Below, piece after piece: positions 1-8,552 of a stretch of DNA of 64,000 bases. Positions within the stretch are counted from its first letter, which is position 1, and the number at the start of each line of letters is the position of its first letter. Source of the DNA: Pseudomonas putida (lineage in GTDB: Bacteria; Pseudomonadota; Gammaproteobacteria; Pseudomonadales; Pseudomonadaceae); NCBI RefSeq assembly GCF_022627325.1, contig NZ_JAETZZ010000016.1, forward strand, positions 62,001-126,000, given 5' to 3'. Made by a program: the position numbers and the translations under genes. The notes beneath the pieces are model-generated. The model was given only the letters and a program-made list of their open reading frames with translations. It did no database searches and was not told the DNA's origin.

Positions 1-1
1 G

Positions 2-478
2 GTGCTGGTGTACACCGGTATCAAGTTGGTGGACTTCAAAGCCTTTCGCGGGCTTGGCCGCTACGGTCGCATGCCGATGTTCACCTACGCAGCAACAGCG
101 CTGGCGATCATCTTCACTGACCTGCTGACCGGTGTGCTGCTGGGCTTTGCCCTGACGCTGCTGAAGTTGGCACTCAAAGCGGCCCGCCTGAAGATCAACC
201 TGCTCAGCCTGGACCGGCCGGGGCACATGGAGCTTAGGCTCACCGGCGCCGCCACCTTCCTCAAGGTGCCGGCACTGACCCAGGTGCTGGAAACGGTGCC
301 CGCTGGCACACAGTTGCACGTACCGCTGGCCAACCTGAGTTACATCGACCATTCGGTGCTGGAGTTACTGGAAGACTGGGGGCGTACGCAGCGCAGCGCC
401 GGTTCACGCCTGCTCATCGAGCCGCGTGGGCTCAAGCGGCGTATTGAGGGGGGCTTGCGCACTGCGGCAGAGTGTTGA
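2..478 (+). CDS. SulP-family anion transporter, C-terminal part (cut by window edge)
   Basis: Only the last ~158 residues are inside the window; the reading frame is open to the edge and the true start lies upstream. The piece begins with the end of the membrane domain (hydrophobic run around residues 28-57, with TDLLTGVLLGFALTLLKL) and continues into a STAS-like cytoplasmic domain (about residues 70-150; the IDHSVLELLEDW stretch is the usual STAS alpha1 region). SulP proteins move sulfate, bicarbonate or other anions across the inner membrane. In pseudomonads a SulP gene beside a carbonic anhydrase is common, but that neighbour is not visible here. The substrate cannot be told from this fragment. 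Confidence 0.85.
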   Translation: MLVYTGIKLVDFKAFRGLGRYGRMPMFTYAATALAIIFTDLLTGVLLGFALTLLKLALKAARLKINLLSLDRPGHMELRLTGAATFLKVPALTQVLETVPAGTQLHVPLANLSYIDHSVLELLEDWGRTQRSAGSRLLIEPRGLKRRIEGGLRTAAEC

Positions 479-480
479 GC

Positions 481-1569
481 TCAGTCTTCCTCGACGACAC
501 GCACGGAGGGCGAGCCGGGCCACGTACCATACAGGTTGATGGTCCGGCTGCCGCCAACCCACTGGCTGAGGGGCGTTGTCCAGTGCCGCGTCAACGTTTG
601 ATTGGCGCCTACGTTGACGAATTCGGCACTGAAGTCGAGATTTCTGGCGCCCAGCGGAAGGGTGAAGTTATGCGACAGGCCACCGGAAATGGTCATCGGG
701 CCAACCGTGGTGCGGCGCTCGCCTGGAAGATCATAGGCAATCGATACCTTGGTGATGTAGGTGGTGGCCGAGGTGGCCTTGCTGTCGACATGCAGTTGCA
801 AGCTGCCAATTTTGCGCACCCAGATCGGAATGATCATCCTGTCCGGGCCAAAGGAGGCAAAGCTGTAAGCTACAGGCAGTGGGAGGGTGGCAACCTGGCC
901 ATCTTGCGCAGGTAGGGTATGCGATTCCACCGACGCGGTATCGCGGGTGGAAATGAACGTTGCTCCGCCTTTGCCTGAAATACCGTTTTCGCCCAGCAAG
1001 GTGTTCAGGCCGCTGGCCGAACCCGAAAGGGAGAATTTGGCATTCTTGCTCTTGGCGCCGGCATTCACGCCGCTATCGGCCAGAATGACGCTCGTTACCA
1101 CGCCAAAGCCCTCTGCAATCCGGCCGTCGCTGGCCATGCCGACCTTCTGTGCCTGCGCGTACAGCCAATCGTATTGGTCGTGGATCAGGGCAAGGTCATT
1201 CAGACGTTGCTCTCCATGGAGGGCAAACTCCGAAGCGATCGACTCCTCTTTACCGAAGTTCCACTCCAGCGTCAGGTCTGGCTTGACCTGAGCCCCGGTG
1301 GCTGGGTCGATCACGGTCCCTGAAACATTGGCCTTGGTCTCCCTGCGGGAGACGTCCTTGGAGCTGATGGCCCAGCGGCGCCCTTGCTCGACATTGGAAA
1401 TCTGTACGGTGGGCAACGCTTCGTTGACCAGGGTGAAATCGCCGGACGCCGGGTCGATGATACCCACCGCTCCGGGTTTGATGACTGGGTTGAGGGCCCA
1501 GTTGCCCCAAAGGGTGGAGCGGCTGCCACGTAACAGGTCCGTGTAAAGCCTGTTCCATTTGATGCTCAT
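481..1569 (-). CDS. Unrecognised 362-residue protein
   Basis: I do not recognise this family. The start is supported by a GAGGAAGAAACC Shine-Dalgarno region directly before the ATG. There is no signal peptide, no clear membrane helix and no cysteine. The composition is polar, rich in Ser/Thr/Gly, with alternating beta-like stretches in the C-terminal half (for example LPLPVAYSFASFGPDRM and SLQLHVDSKATSATTYI). A Gly/Ser-rich segment (FSLSGSASGLNTLLGENG, roughly residues 178-195) sits in the middle. The stop lies 2 nt past the converging SulP gene, so the two are tail to tail. A soluble beta-rich protein is likely; a membrane-inserting or toxin-like role is possible but is only a guess from composition. 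Confidence 0.75.
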   Translation of the reverse strand: MSIKWNRLYTDLLRGSRSTLWGNWALNPVIKPGAVGIIDPASGDFTLVNEALPTVQISNVEQGRRWAISSKDVSRRETKANVSGTVIDPATGAQVKPDLTLEWNFGKEESIASEFALHGEQRLNDLALIHDQYDWLYAQAQKVGMASDGRIAEGFGVVTSVILADSGVNAGAKSKNAKFSLSGSASGLNTLLGENGISGKGGATFISTRDTASVESHTLPAQDGQVATLPLPVAYSFASFGPDRMIIPIWVRKIGSLQLHVDSKATSATTYITKVSIAYDLPGERRTTVGPMTISGGLSHNFTLPLGARNLDFSAEFVNVGANQTLTRHWTTPLSQWVGGSRTINLYGTWPGSPSVRVVEED

Positions 1570-1686
1570 GGTTTCTTCCTCGCCTTGTTAGGTCAGTGCC
1601 TACCCCGTAAGGAGGCGGGAAGAATCTATCCGTGCGCGGTACAGCCGATCAGTTGGAGCCTGTTCCCATTGGGCTGCAGACAGCGG

Positions 1687-2328
1687 TCAGGCGGGTTGGC
1701 CCAGTTCGACCCCCAGCTGGCGCGACAGGCATGGCCAGCGTTTCCAGGCCTCGCCAGTCTTCGGGCTGCTCAAGGTGTCCCGGTAGGCTTCCACGGATTC
1801 GGTAGCGAAGCTTTCCTCGTCCAGCATTTCATCCACCGAGTGGTGCACCACCTCATCGAGCTGGTTGGCGAAGGTCTCTCCGATCAGTTGATGGGCAATC
1901 AGGTTGGCCATGGTGGTATCGAAGGGGATCAGGGGTTGCTGGAAGTGGCGGATATAAAGATCGTTCACCTCCTCCACCAAACGGTGCGCCAGGTAGGCTT
2001 CATCCAGCAGGCAGTCCAGGCCCACGTGCCCCTGCATAACGCTCGGCGGCTGCAGGAAATAGGCCTCAGCGATCTTCAGCACGGGTTTGATCTGCGACTC
2101 GATACCGGCCTCCAGCGCCACCGCGTGGGCAGCTTCGAGCAACTCGGGCACCTGGTCGATATAGGCGCTGACGAAGCGCGCCAACGTACCCTGGGCATCC
2201 TGCTCAGGCAGCTGGATCGAGGGGTGCAGATGGGGCAGTTGCAGCTCGAGACGCTCTTTCAGTTGGCCGGTCTGGCGTTCGTGATCGTTGGCTTGGCTTA
2301 TTTGCTCGCGTACAGCAGCGATGTTCAT
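1687..2328 (-). CDS. Unrecognised 213-residue, mostly helical protein
   Basis: The start used is the ATG at 2328, which has CTGGAG six bases upstream; an in-frame extension of nine codons lacks this signal. The product is acidic and predicted mainly helical, with no signal peptide or membrane segment. The N-terminal ~45 residues are rich in Gln/Glu/Leu (NDHERQTGQLKERLELQL) and could form a short coiled coil. The middle has many paired acidic residues and histidines (DEVVHHSVDEMLDEE) that could bind a metal, though no named motif fits. The gene is on the same strand as its 362-residue neighbour with a 117 nt gap, so they might be co-transcribed. Function is not known to me. Confidence 0.7.
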   Translation of the reverse strand: MNIAAVREQISQANDHERQTGQLKERLELQLPHLHPSIQLPEQDAQGTLARFVSAYIDQVPELLEAAHAVALEAGIESQIKPVLKIAEAYFLQPPSVMQGHVGLDCLLDEAYLAHRLVEEVNDLYIRHFQQPLIPFDTTMANLIAHQLIGETFANQLDEVVHHSVDEMLDEESFATESVEAYRDTLSSPKTGEAWKRWPCLSRQLGVELGQPA

Positions 2329-2494
2329 GACAACTCCAGGGACAATACGTTTCAAACGGAAGACAGTAAATTAGCTCGGTATACAGAATACCTAAGACGC
2401 ATTTGTTATAAACCACGCAAACGTGTGCGCTGTTGGGTATATGCGAGCGCCATCATTATGCCACTTAGCGTCTAGGGCAGGCTTTACAGGCGTT

Positions 2495-2510
2495 TTCACG
2501 ATTTCGTGAA
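2495..2510. promoter_or_regulatory. Perfect palindrome upstream of the cox operon
   Basis: TTCACGA-TT-TCGTGAA is a perfect 7+7 inverted repeat about 40 bp upstream of a promoter-like -10 element. Its size suits a dimeric regulator. No regulator is assigned. The remainder of 2329-2697, about 370 bases, holds no gene that I can support. Confidence 0.4.
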
Positions 2511-2550
2511 GATCATTTCACCTGCGCCGTTGCGTGCCATTGGTCGCTGT

Positions 2551-2557
2551 CTATACT
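2551..2557 (+). promoter_or_regulatory. Candidate RpoS-type -10 element for the cox operon
   Basis: CTATACT matches the extended sigma-S -10 consensus exactly and lies ~140 bp before coxB. The aa3 oxidase of P. aeruginosa is known to be raised by RpoS under starvation, which fits. No transcript data support the assignment here. Confidence 0.4.
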
Positions 2558-2697
2558 CGGGTTGAACGTGATTCGCTGATGAGGCCCGACTGCTTATCGC
2601 AGGGGCTCGGTCGTCGAAGCCAGGCAGTCTTGACCGCCGTTCCCTCTTGCCGCAGGCCATGCCTCCGGGACAACAAGAATTAGAAGGGGAACCCGCA

Positions 2698-3825
2698 ATG
2701 ATGCGACATCCACCCGTCTGGATGGGCCTCCTGTTGTGGACGGTTTTCGGTCAGGCGAACGCCGCCTGGACCGTAAACATGGCGCCGGGGGCGACGGAAG
2801 TCTCCAACGCCGTGTTCGACCTGCACATGACCATCTTCTGGATCTGCGTGATCATCGGCGTCGTGGTGTTCGGCGCGATGTTCTGGTCCATGGTCATCCA
2901 CCGCCGTTCCACCGGCCAGCAAGCTGCGCATTTCCACGAGCACACCTGGGTAGAAATCCTGTGGACCGTGGTCCCCTTGCTGATCCTGGTGGCCATGGCC
3001 ATCCCCGCCACCAAGACGCTGATTGACATCTACGACGCCAGCGAATCGGACATTGATATCCAGGTTACGGGCTATCAGTGGAAATGGCACTACAAATACC
3101 TGGGCCAGGATGTGGAGTTCTTCAGCAACCTGGCCACCCCTGCCGACCAGATCCAGAACAAGGCGCCCAAGGACGAGCACTACCTGCTTGAGGTGGACCA
3201 GCCGCTCGTGCTGCCGGTGGGCGCGAAAGTGCGCTTTCTGGTGACCGCCGCCGACGTGATCCATTCCTGGTGGGTACCGGCTTTCGCGGTCAAGCGCGAC
3301 GCCATCCCTGGCTTCGTCAATGAAGCCTGGACCCGGGTCGAGAAGCCCGGCATCTACCGCGGCCAATGCACCGAGCTGTGTGGCAAGGACCACGGTTTCA
3401 TGCCGGTGGTGGTGGAGGTCAAGTCCAAGGCCGACTACGACACCTGGCTCGGCGAGCGCAAGGCCGAGGCGGCCAAACTCAAAGAGCTGACCAGCAAGGA
3501 ATGGACCCTTGAAGAGTTGGTCGCCCGTGGCGACAAGGTTTACCACACCACCTGCGTGGCCTGTCACCAGGCCGAGGGCCAGGGCTTGCCGCCGATGTTC
3601 CCGGCACTCAAGGGCTCGAAGATCGCCACCGGCCCCAAGGATGCCCACCTGGACATCGTCTTCCACGGCAAGCCGGGTACCGCCATGGCGGCCTTCGGCA
3701 AGCAGCTGTCTGAAGTCGATATCGCCGCCGTGGTCACCTACGAGCGCAACGCCTGGGGCAATGACACAGGCGACATGGTGACACCGAAGGACGTGCTGGC
3801 GCTCAAGCAGGCACAAGCGCAATGA
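2698..3825 (+). CDS. coxB: Cytochrome c oxidase subunit II with fused cytochrome c (caa3 type)
   Basis: Subunit II takes electrons from cytochrome c through the CuA centre and passes them to subunit I. The ATG at 2698 follows AAGGGGA at good spacing and gives a signal peptide ending near FGQANA. Two membrane helices follow (about residues 45-68 and 85-105), then the periplasmic cupredoxin domain. CuA ligands visible are H189 (VIHSWW) and the C224-x3-C228-x3-H232-x2-M235 cluster (CTELCGKDHGFM). A C-terminal class I cytochrome c domain has C286-V-A-C289-H290 and a distal methionine region (GTAMAAFGKQ), making this a caa3-type subunit of 375 residues. It heads the operon, 43 nt before coxA. Confidence 0.97.
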   Translation: MMRHPPVWMGLLLWTVFGQANAAWTVNMAPGATEVSNAVFDLHMTIFWICVIIGVVVFGAMFWSMVIHRRSTGQQAAHFHEHTWVEILWTVVPLLILVAMAIPATKTLIDIYDASESDIDIQVTGYQWKWHYKYLGQDVEFFSNLATPADQIQNKAPKDEHYLLEVDQPLVLPVGAKVRFLVTAADVIHSWWVPAFAVKRDAIPGFVNEAWTRVEKPGIYRGQCTELCGKDHGFMPVVVEVKSKADYDTWLGERKAEAAKLKELTSKEWTLEELVARGDKVYHTTCVACHQAEGQGLPPMFPALKGSKIATGPKDAHLDIVFHGKPGTAMAAFGKQLSEVDIAAVVTYERNAWGNDTGDMVTPKDVLALKQAQAQ

Positions 3826-3868
3826 ACCGGGTTACTCGCGGCAGTCAGTGGGCTGCAGGAGACAGGAC

Positions 3869-5458
3869 ATGAGTGCAGTGATCGACGACCACGCCCACGG
3901 CCATGAGCATGCCCACGGCCCGGCCAAGGGCCTGATGCGCTGGGTGCTGACCACCAACCACAAGGACATCGGCACGATGTACCTGTGGTTCAGCTTCATC
4001 ATGTTCCTGCTTGGCGGTTCGTTCGCCATGGTGATACGCGCCGAACTGTTCCAGCCCGGGCTGCAGATCGTCGAGCCGGCATTTTTCAACCAGATGACCA
4101 CCATGCACGGCCTGATCATGGTGTTCGGCGCGGTGATGCCGGCCTTCGTCGGTTTGGCCAACTGGATGATCCCACTGATGATCGGCGCGCCGGACATGGC
4201 CCTGCCGCGGATGAACAACTTCAGTTTCTGGCTGCTGCCGGCAGCGTTCCTGATGCTGGTATCGACCCTGTTCAGCCCCGGTGGCGGGCCGAATTTCGGC
4301 TGGACGTTCTACGCTCCGCTTTCCACCACCTATGCCCCCGCCAGCGTGACGTTCTTCATATTCGCCATCCACTTGATGGGTATCAGCTCGATCATGGGGG
4401 CCATCAACGTCATAGCCACCATTCTCAACCTGCGCGCACCGGGCATGACCCTGATGAAAATGCCGCTGTTCGTCTGGACCTGGCTGATCACGGCCTTCCT
4501 GCTGATCGCGGTGATGCCGGTGCTGGCCGGCGTGGTCACCATGATGCTGATGGATATCCACTTTGGCACCAGCTTCTTCAGTGCCGCCGGTGGCGGTGAC
4601 CCGGTGCTGTTCCAGCATGTGTTCTGGTTCTTCGGCCACCCCGAGGTGTACATCATGATCCTGCCGGCCTTCGGCGCGGTCAGCTCGATCATCCCGGCGT
4701 TCTCGCGCAAGCCACTGTTCGGCTACACCTCGATGGTCTACGCCACGGGTGCCATCGCCTTCCTGTCGTTCATCGTCTGGGCGCACCACATGTTCGTGGT
4801 CGGCATCCCGGTGGTGGGCGAGTTGTTCTTCATGTACGCGACCATGCTCATTGCCGTGCCCACCGGGGTGAAGGTGTTCAACTGGGTCAGCACCATGTGG
4901 GAAGGCTCACTGACCTTCGAGACGCCGATGCTGTTCGCCATCGCCTTCGTCATCCTGTTCACCATCGGTGGGTTCTCGGGGTTGATGCTGGCTATCGCGC
5001 CGGCAGACTTCCAGTACCACGATACCTACTTCGTGGTGGCGCACTTCCACTACGTGCTGGTGCCCGGGGCGATCTTCGGCATCTTCGCCTCGGCCTATTA
5101 CTGGCTGCCGAAGTGGACCGGCCACATGTACGACGAAACCCTCGGCAAGCTGCATTTCTGGCTGTCGTTCATCGGTATGAACCTGGCCTTCTTCCCCATG
5201 CACTTCGTTGGCCTGGCCGGCATGCCGCGGCGCATTCCTGACTACAACCTGCAGTTCGCCGACTTCAACATGGTGTCATCGGTCGGGGCATTCATGTTCG
5301 GTGCCACGCAGATCTTCTTCCTGTTCATCGTCATCAAGTGCATTCGCGGCGGCGCGCCGGCCCCGGCCAAACCCTGGGACGGTGCCGAGGGGCTTGAGTG
5401 GTCGGTGCCTTCGCCGGCGCCGTATCACACCTTCCAGACGCCACCGGATGTGAAATAG
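3869..5458 (+). CDS. coxA: Cytochrome c oxidase subunit I
   Basis: This is the catalytic heme-copper subunit, which reduces O2 to water and pumps protons at the inner membrane. The ATG at 3869 follows GGAGACAGG; an upstream in-frame GTG is less likely. At 529 residues it has the normal twelve-helix pattern. Ligands read from the sequence are H80 and H394 for heme a, H392 for heme a3, and H257, H306 and H307 for CuB. Y261 in GHPEVY is the usual residue cross-linked to the CuB histidine. E259 in that motif and K in the PTGVKVFNW region mark an A1-type enzyme with D and K channels. An N-terminal His-rich tail (HAHGHEHAHG) is notable. It is followed 10 nt later by ctaG. Confidence 0.98.
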   Translation: MSAVIDDHAHGHEHAHGPAKGLMRWVLTTNHKDIGTMYLWFSFIMFLLGGSFAMVIRAELFQPGLQIVEPAFFNQMTTMHGLIMVFGAVMPAFVGLANWMIPLMIGAPDMALPRMNNFSFWLLPAAFLMLVSTLFSPGGGPNFGWTFYAPLSTTYAPASVTFFIFAIHLMGISSIMGAINVIATILNLRAPGMTLMKMPLFVWTWLITAFLLIAVMPVLAGVVTMMLMDIHFGTSFFSAAGGGDPVLFQHVFWFFGHPEVYIMILPAFGAVSSIIPAFSRKPLFGYTSMVYATGAIAFLSFIVWAHHMFVVGIPVVGELFFMYATMLIAVPTGVKVFNWVSTMWEGSLTFETPMLFAIAFVILFTIGGFSGLMLAIAPADFQYHDTYFVVAHFHYVLVPGAIFGIFASAYYWLPKWTGHMYDETLGKLHFWLSFIGMNLAFFPMHFVGLAGMPRRIPDYNLQFADFNMVSSVGAFMFGATQIFFLFIVIKCIRGGAPAPAKPWDGAEGLEWSVPSPAPYHTFQTPPDVK

Positions 5459-5468
5459 GTAACCGCCC

Positions 5469-6035
5469 ATGACCGGCCAACCGCTCAAACGCCTGGTGCT
5501 GCGCCTGTTGATGCTGACGGTGGTGATGTTCGCCTTCGGCTTTGCCCTGGTGCCGATCTACGACGTCATGTGCAGGGCCTTCGGCATCAATGGCAAGACG
5601 GGCGGGCAGTACGAAGGGAGCCAGGTCAGCGATCCGACGCGTTCGGTGCGGGTGCAGTTCATGTCGACCAATGCCGGTGACATGGTCTGGGATTTCTATG
5701 CCACTGCCGACCAGCTCGCGGTCAACCCGGGGGCCGTCAACCAGATGATCTTCGTGGCTCACAACACCACTGACCGGCCGATGACCGCCCAGGCCGTACC
5801 CAGCATCACACCGGCCGAGGCCGCGGCGTATTTCCACAAGACCGAGTGCTTCTGCTTTACCCAGCAGGTGCTGCAGCCCGGCGAACGTATCGAGATGCCC
5901 GTGCGCTTCATCGTCGACCGGGACCTGCCGGCCACTGTGAAGCACCTGACACTGGCCTACACCTTGTTCGACATCACCGCTCGCCACCCGCCGGTCGCGC
6001 ATGTCGCGCCCCAGGACGTTCAGGGCGCCCGTTAA
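5469..6035 (+). CDS. ctaG: Cytochrome c oxidase assembly factor CtaG/Cox11
   Basis: Cox11 proteins deliver copper to the CuB site of subunit I. The 188-residue product has one N-terminal membrane anchor (about residues 9-30) and a periplasmic immunoglobulin-like domain. The copper-binding C127-F-C129-F motif is present in ECFCFTQQ, and a further cysteine lies just after the anchor (YDVMC). It sits between coxA and coxC, the usual place, and shares their direction. Confidence 0.96.
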   Translation: MTGQPLKRLVLRLLMLTVVMFAFGFALVPIYDVMCRAFGINGKTGGQYEGSQVSDPTRSVRVQFMSTNAGDMVWDFYATADQLAVNPGAVNQMIFVAHNTTDRPMTAQAVPSITPAEAAAYFHKTECFCFTQQVLQPGERIEMPVRFIVDRDLPATVKHLTLAYTLFDITARHPPVAHVAPQDVQGAR

Positions 6036-6051
6036 GGGAAGGAGAACAGCA

Positions 6052-6939
6052 ATGGCAAGTCATGAACACTACTACGTCCCTGCGCAGAGCAAGTGGCCGA
6101 TCATTGCCACCATCGGAATGTTCATCACGGTGTTCGGCCTTGGCACGTGGTTCAACGACCTCAAGGCTGGCCGCCCCGATTCCCACGGGCCGCTGATTTT
6201 CTTCGTCGGTGCGCTGTTGCTGGCCTACATGCTGTTCGGCTGGTTCGGTGCGGTGGTCAAGGAAAGCCGCGCCGGCCTCTACAGCGCGCAGCTGGACCGC
6301 TCGTTCCGTTGGGGCATGAGCTGGTTCATCTTCTCCGAGGTGATGTTCTTCCTGGCGTTTTTTGGCGCACTTTTCTATGTACGGGTACTGGCCGGACCCT
6401 GGCTCGGCGGAGAAGGCGCCAAAGGTGTCGCACACATGCTGTGGCCCAGTTTCGAGTTCGCCTGGCCCCTGCTCAACACCCCGGACCCCAAGTTGTTCCC
6501 GCCGCCCAAGGACGTCATCGACCCTTGGCACCTGCCTTTGATCAACACCATTTTGCTGGTCAGTTCGAGCGTGACCATCACCATCGCCCACCATGCGCTG
6601 CGACGTGGCCACCGTGGGCCGCTGAAGCTGTGGATGGCCATCACCATCCTGTTGGGGCTGAGCTTTATCGCACTGCAGGCCTACGAATACTTCGAGGCCT
6701 ACACCCAGTTGGGCCTGACCCTGGGCTCGGGGATCTACGGCGCGACCTTCTTCATGCTCACAGGCTTCCACGGTGCCCACGTGACCTTGGGCACGATCAT
6801 TTTGATCGTCATGTTCGTGCGCATCCTGCGGGGGCACTTCAACCCGGACAAACACTTCGGCTTCGAGGCGGCCAGCTGGTACTGGCACTTCGTCGATGTG
6901 GTGTGGGTTGGGCTGTTCATCTTTGTGTATGTGCTGTGA
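6052..6939 (+). CDS. coxC: Cytochrome c oxidase subunit III
   Basis: Subunit III is a non-catalytic membrane subunit that stabilises subunit I and its proton uptake. The ATG at 6052 follows GGAAGGAGAAC and gives 295 residues. Seven hydrophobic helices are visible, with family motifs SWFIFSEVMFFLAFFGALFY and GFHGAHVTLGT and the C-terminal WHFVDVVWVGLF. An insertion between helices (residues ~125-165, LGGEGAKGVAHMLWP) is typical of bacterial caa3 enzymes. After its stop the operon is interrupted by a small minus-strand gene. Confidence 0.97.
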   Translation: MASHEHYYVPAQSKWPIIATIGMFITVFGLGTWFNDLKAGRPDSHGPLIFFVGALLLAYMLFGWFGAVVKESRAGLYSAQLDRSFRWGMSWFIFSEVMFFLAFFGALFYVRVLAGPWLGGEGAKGVAHMLWPSFEFAWPLLNTPDPKLFPPPKDVIDPWHLPLINTILLVSSSVTITIAHHALRRGHRGPLKLWMAITILLGLSFIALQAYEYFEAYTQLGLTLGSGIYGATFFMLTGFHGAHVTLGTIILIVMFVRILRGHFNPDKHFGFEAASWYWHFVDVVWVGLFIFVYVL

Positions 6940-6996
6940 AGAGCGACACAGCCCTTTCGCGCCGCAAGGCCGCCCCTACAGGTGGCGGCTGACGGC

Positions 6997-7200
6997 CTAG
7001 AAGGGCGCGTGGGAGACGAGTTGGCCAGAGATGAAGCCATATGCCACCAGGGCGATGGTCACGCAGGCCAAGGTGACACGCACGGTCAGTGCCTTGAGCA
7101 GGCGGGTGGAGTTCTCATCGTCCTTGACCAGAAACACCAGGCCGCTGAACAGGCTGGCGATGGTGGCCAACAGCATCATGACAATCGCGGCCTTGAGCAT
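6997..7200 (-). CDS. Small two-helix membrane protein (DUF2909-like)
   Basis: This 67-residue protein has two hydrophobic segments (residues 3-24 and 40-62) separated by a short charged loop with KDDENSTRLLKAL. It has a clear GGAG Shine-Dalgarno. Small twin-helix proteins of this kind are found opposite the cox assembly genes in pseudomonads. It is read against the operon, between coxC and the SURF1 gene, and its start is 52 nt from that of SURF1, so the two are divergent. The role is not established; a small oxidase-associated subunit is one possibility. Confidence 0.8.
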   Translation of the reverse strand: MLKAAIVMMLLATIASLFSGLVFLVKDDENSTRLLKALTVRVTLACVTIALVAYGFISGQLVSHAPF

Positions 7201-7251
7201 GGCGTTTCTCCAGGGGGATGCGGTGATGTGGATAAGTATAGCGAGGCGCCC

Positions 7252-7992
7252 GTGAGGCTGTTTCGCCCGGGCTGGGTACCCACCCTGGTAGTGCTTGCGC
7301 TACTGCCGGGCTTGATCGCCCTTGGCTGCTGGCAATTGGGCCGAGCCGCCGAAAAGCGCGCATTGCTGGCCAGCCATGCCGAGCGTAGCGTCGACGCGCC
7401 GCTTTCCGCCGCCCAGTTGCAGCTGAGCGACGACCCCGCCTTCCGCCGTGTACACCTCTACGGCCGCTTCGATGCCGAGCACAGCGTGCTGCTGGACAAC
7501 CGCATGCGCGACGGCCAGGCCGGCGTCGAGTTGCTGCAGCCGTTTCTCGACCAGCCCAGCGGCCTGTGGCTGTGGGTCAACCGCGGGTGGCTGCCCTGGC
7601 CCGACCGCCGTGTGCCGGTGCCCTTCGACACCCCTGCACAGGCTCTGGCCCTGGATGCCTCGGTATACGTAGCGCCGGGCAGCACCTTTCAATTGCACCC
7701 CGACCCCGTGGGCGGCCAGTGGCCGCACCTGCTGACGGCGGTGAACCCCGTGCAACTGTGGCAACAGCTGCGGCGCGCCGGCTTCGCCCATGAACTGCGC
7801 CTGCAGCCTGGCCCGGCGGCGTACCGCCTGGACTGGCCAGTGGTGGCCATGGGGCCGGAAAAACACCTGGGCTATGCCGTGCAATGGTTCGCCCTGGCGA
7901 CCGCGCTGGTGCTGCTCTACCTCTACTTTGGCTGGCACAACAAAAAGGAGAACCGCCATGGCCGCCACCACCACTCCACTGGACATGCCTGA
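7252..7992 (+). CDS. SURF1-family cytochrome oxidase assembly protein
   Basis: SURF1/Shy1 proteins help insert heme a into subunit I. The GTG at 7252 is preferred because the family begins with a short basic stretch and then a first helix (RLFRPGWVPTLVVLALLPGL), and GCGAGG lies six bases upstream. The 246-residue product has helices at each end (near residues 10-28 and 215-235) and a periplasmic domain between. The motif GCWQLGRAAEKRAL and the VDNRM-like LLDNRMRDGQAG segment are typical. Its 3' end overlaps the next gene by 35 nt, suggesting tight co-translation. Confidence 0.9.
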   Translation: MRLFRPGWVPTLVVLALLPGLIALGCWQLGRAAEKRALLASHAERSVDAPLSAAQLQLSDDPAFRRVHLYGRFDAEHSVLLDNRMRDGQAGVELLQPFLDQPSGLWLWVNRGWLPWPDRRVPVPFDTPAQALALDASVYVAPGSTFQLHPDPVGGQWPHLLTAVNPVQLWQQLRRAGFAHELRLQPGPAAYRLDWPVVAMGPEKHLGYAVQWFALATALVLLYLYFGWHNKKENRHGRHHHSTGHA

Positions 7993-8542
7993 ACGTCGCA
8001 AACCCAGAGCCCGCGGGCGTTTGCAGCTGATCCTGATTCTGCTGGTGGTGCTCGGCCCGATGATCCTGGCCACCAGCATGTACAAGCTCAAGTTCTGGGT
8101 GCCGGAAGGCCGAAGCTATCACGGCACGATGATCGGCAATGGCCAGAGCCGCGGCGATATCGGCATCGCTGGCGAGGACGCCCGTTGGCAACTGCTGGTC
8201 AGCGCCCCGGAAAACTGTGCTGAAGACTGCCAGCGTCTGGTTTACCTGGCGCGGCAGATCCAGATTGGCCTTGGCCGGGACGCCAGCCGTGCCAGCCATG
8301 CCTTGGCCGCTGCCCAACCGTTGAGCGCCGGCTACCAGGCCTTGCTGGCGCGCGAGTACCCACAATTGCAGCGTTATCCACTCGATACCCAGCGCTACCT
8401 GCAGAAGGTAGGAGACCCCGCGCCGCATCTGTGGATCGTCGACCCGCACGGCAATCTGGTGCTGCGCTATGACGGCAAGGTCAGCGGCAAGCATGTAATG
8501 GATGACCTGCGCCACCTGCTCAAGCTGTCCAACATCGGCTAG
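7958..8542 (+). CDS. Membrane-anchored CxxxC protein, Sco/thioredoxin-like, in cox operon
   Basis: The ATG at 7958 follows AAAAAGGAG. The 194-residue product has a basic N-terminus, one helix (residues 22-42) and a periplasmic domain. It contains C87-A-E-D-C91, the same CxxxC spacing as Sco copper chaperones, and DPHGNL at 162-167, which resembles the DHSGNL around the third copper ligand in the Sco protein at the end of this operon. Overall similarity to Sco is weak and the family is usually listed as hypothetical. Place and motifs suggest a thiol-redox or copper role in oxidase assembly; this is inference. Confidence 0.85.
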   Translation: MAATTTPLDMPERRKPRARGRLQLILILLVVLGPMILATSMYKLKFWVPEGRSYHGTMIGNGQSRGDIGIAGEDARWQLLVSAPENCAEDCQRLVYLARQIQIGLGRDASRASHALAAAQPLSAGYQALLAREYPQLQRYPLDTQRYLQKVGDPAPHLWIVDPHGNLVLRYDGKVSGKHVMDDLRHLLKLSNIG

Positions 8543-8552
8543 GAGCCTTGCC

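Noticed and set aside
2680..3822. Long open frame on the minus strand opposite coxB
   Set aside because: It is a complementary-strand shadow of a GC-rich gene; it has no ribosome site and its His/Arg/Gly composition is not protein-like. Similar shadows exist opposite coxA, aspA, pstA and others.
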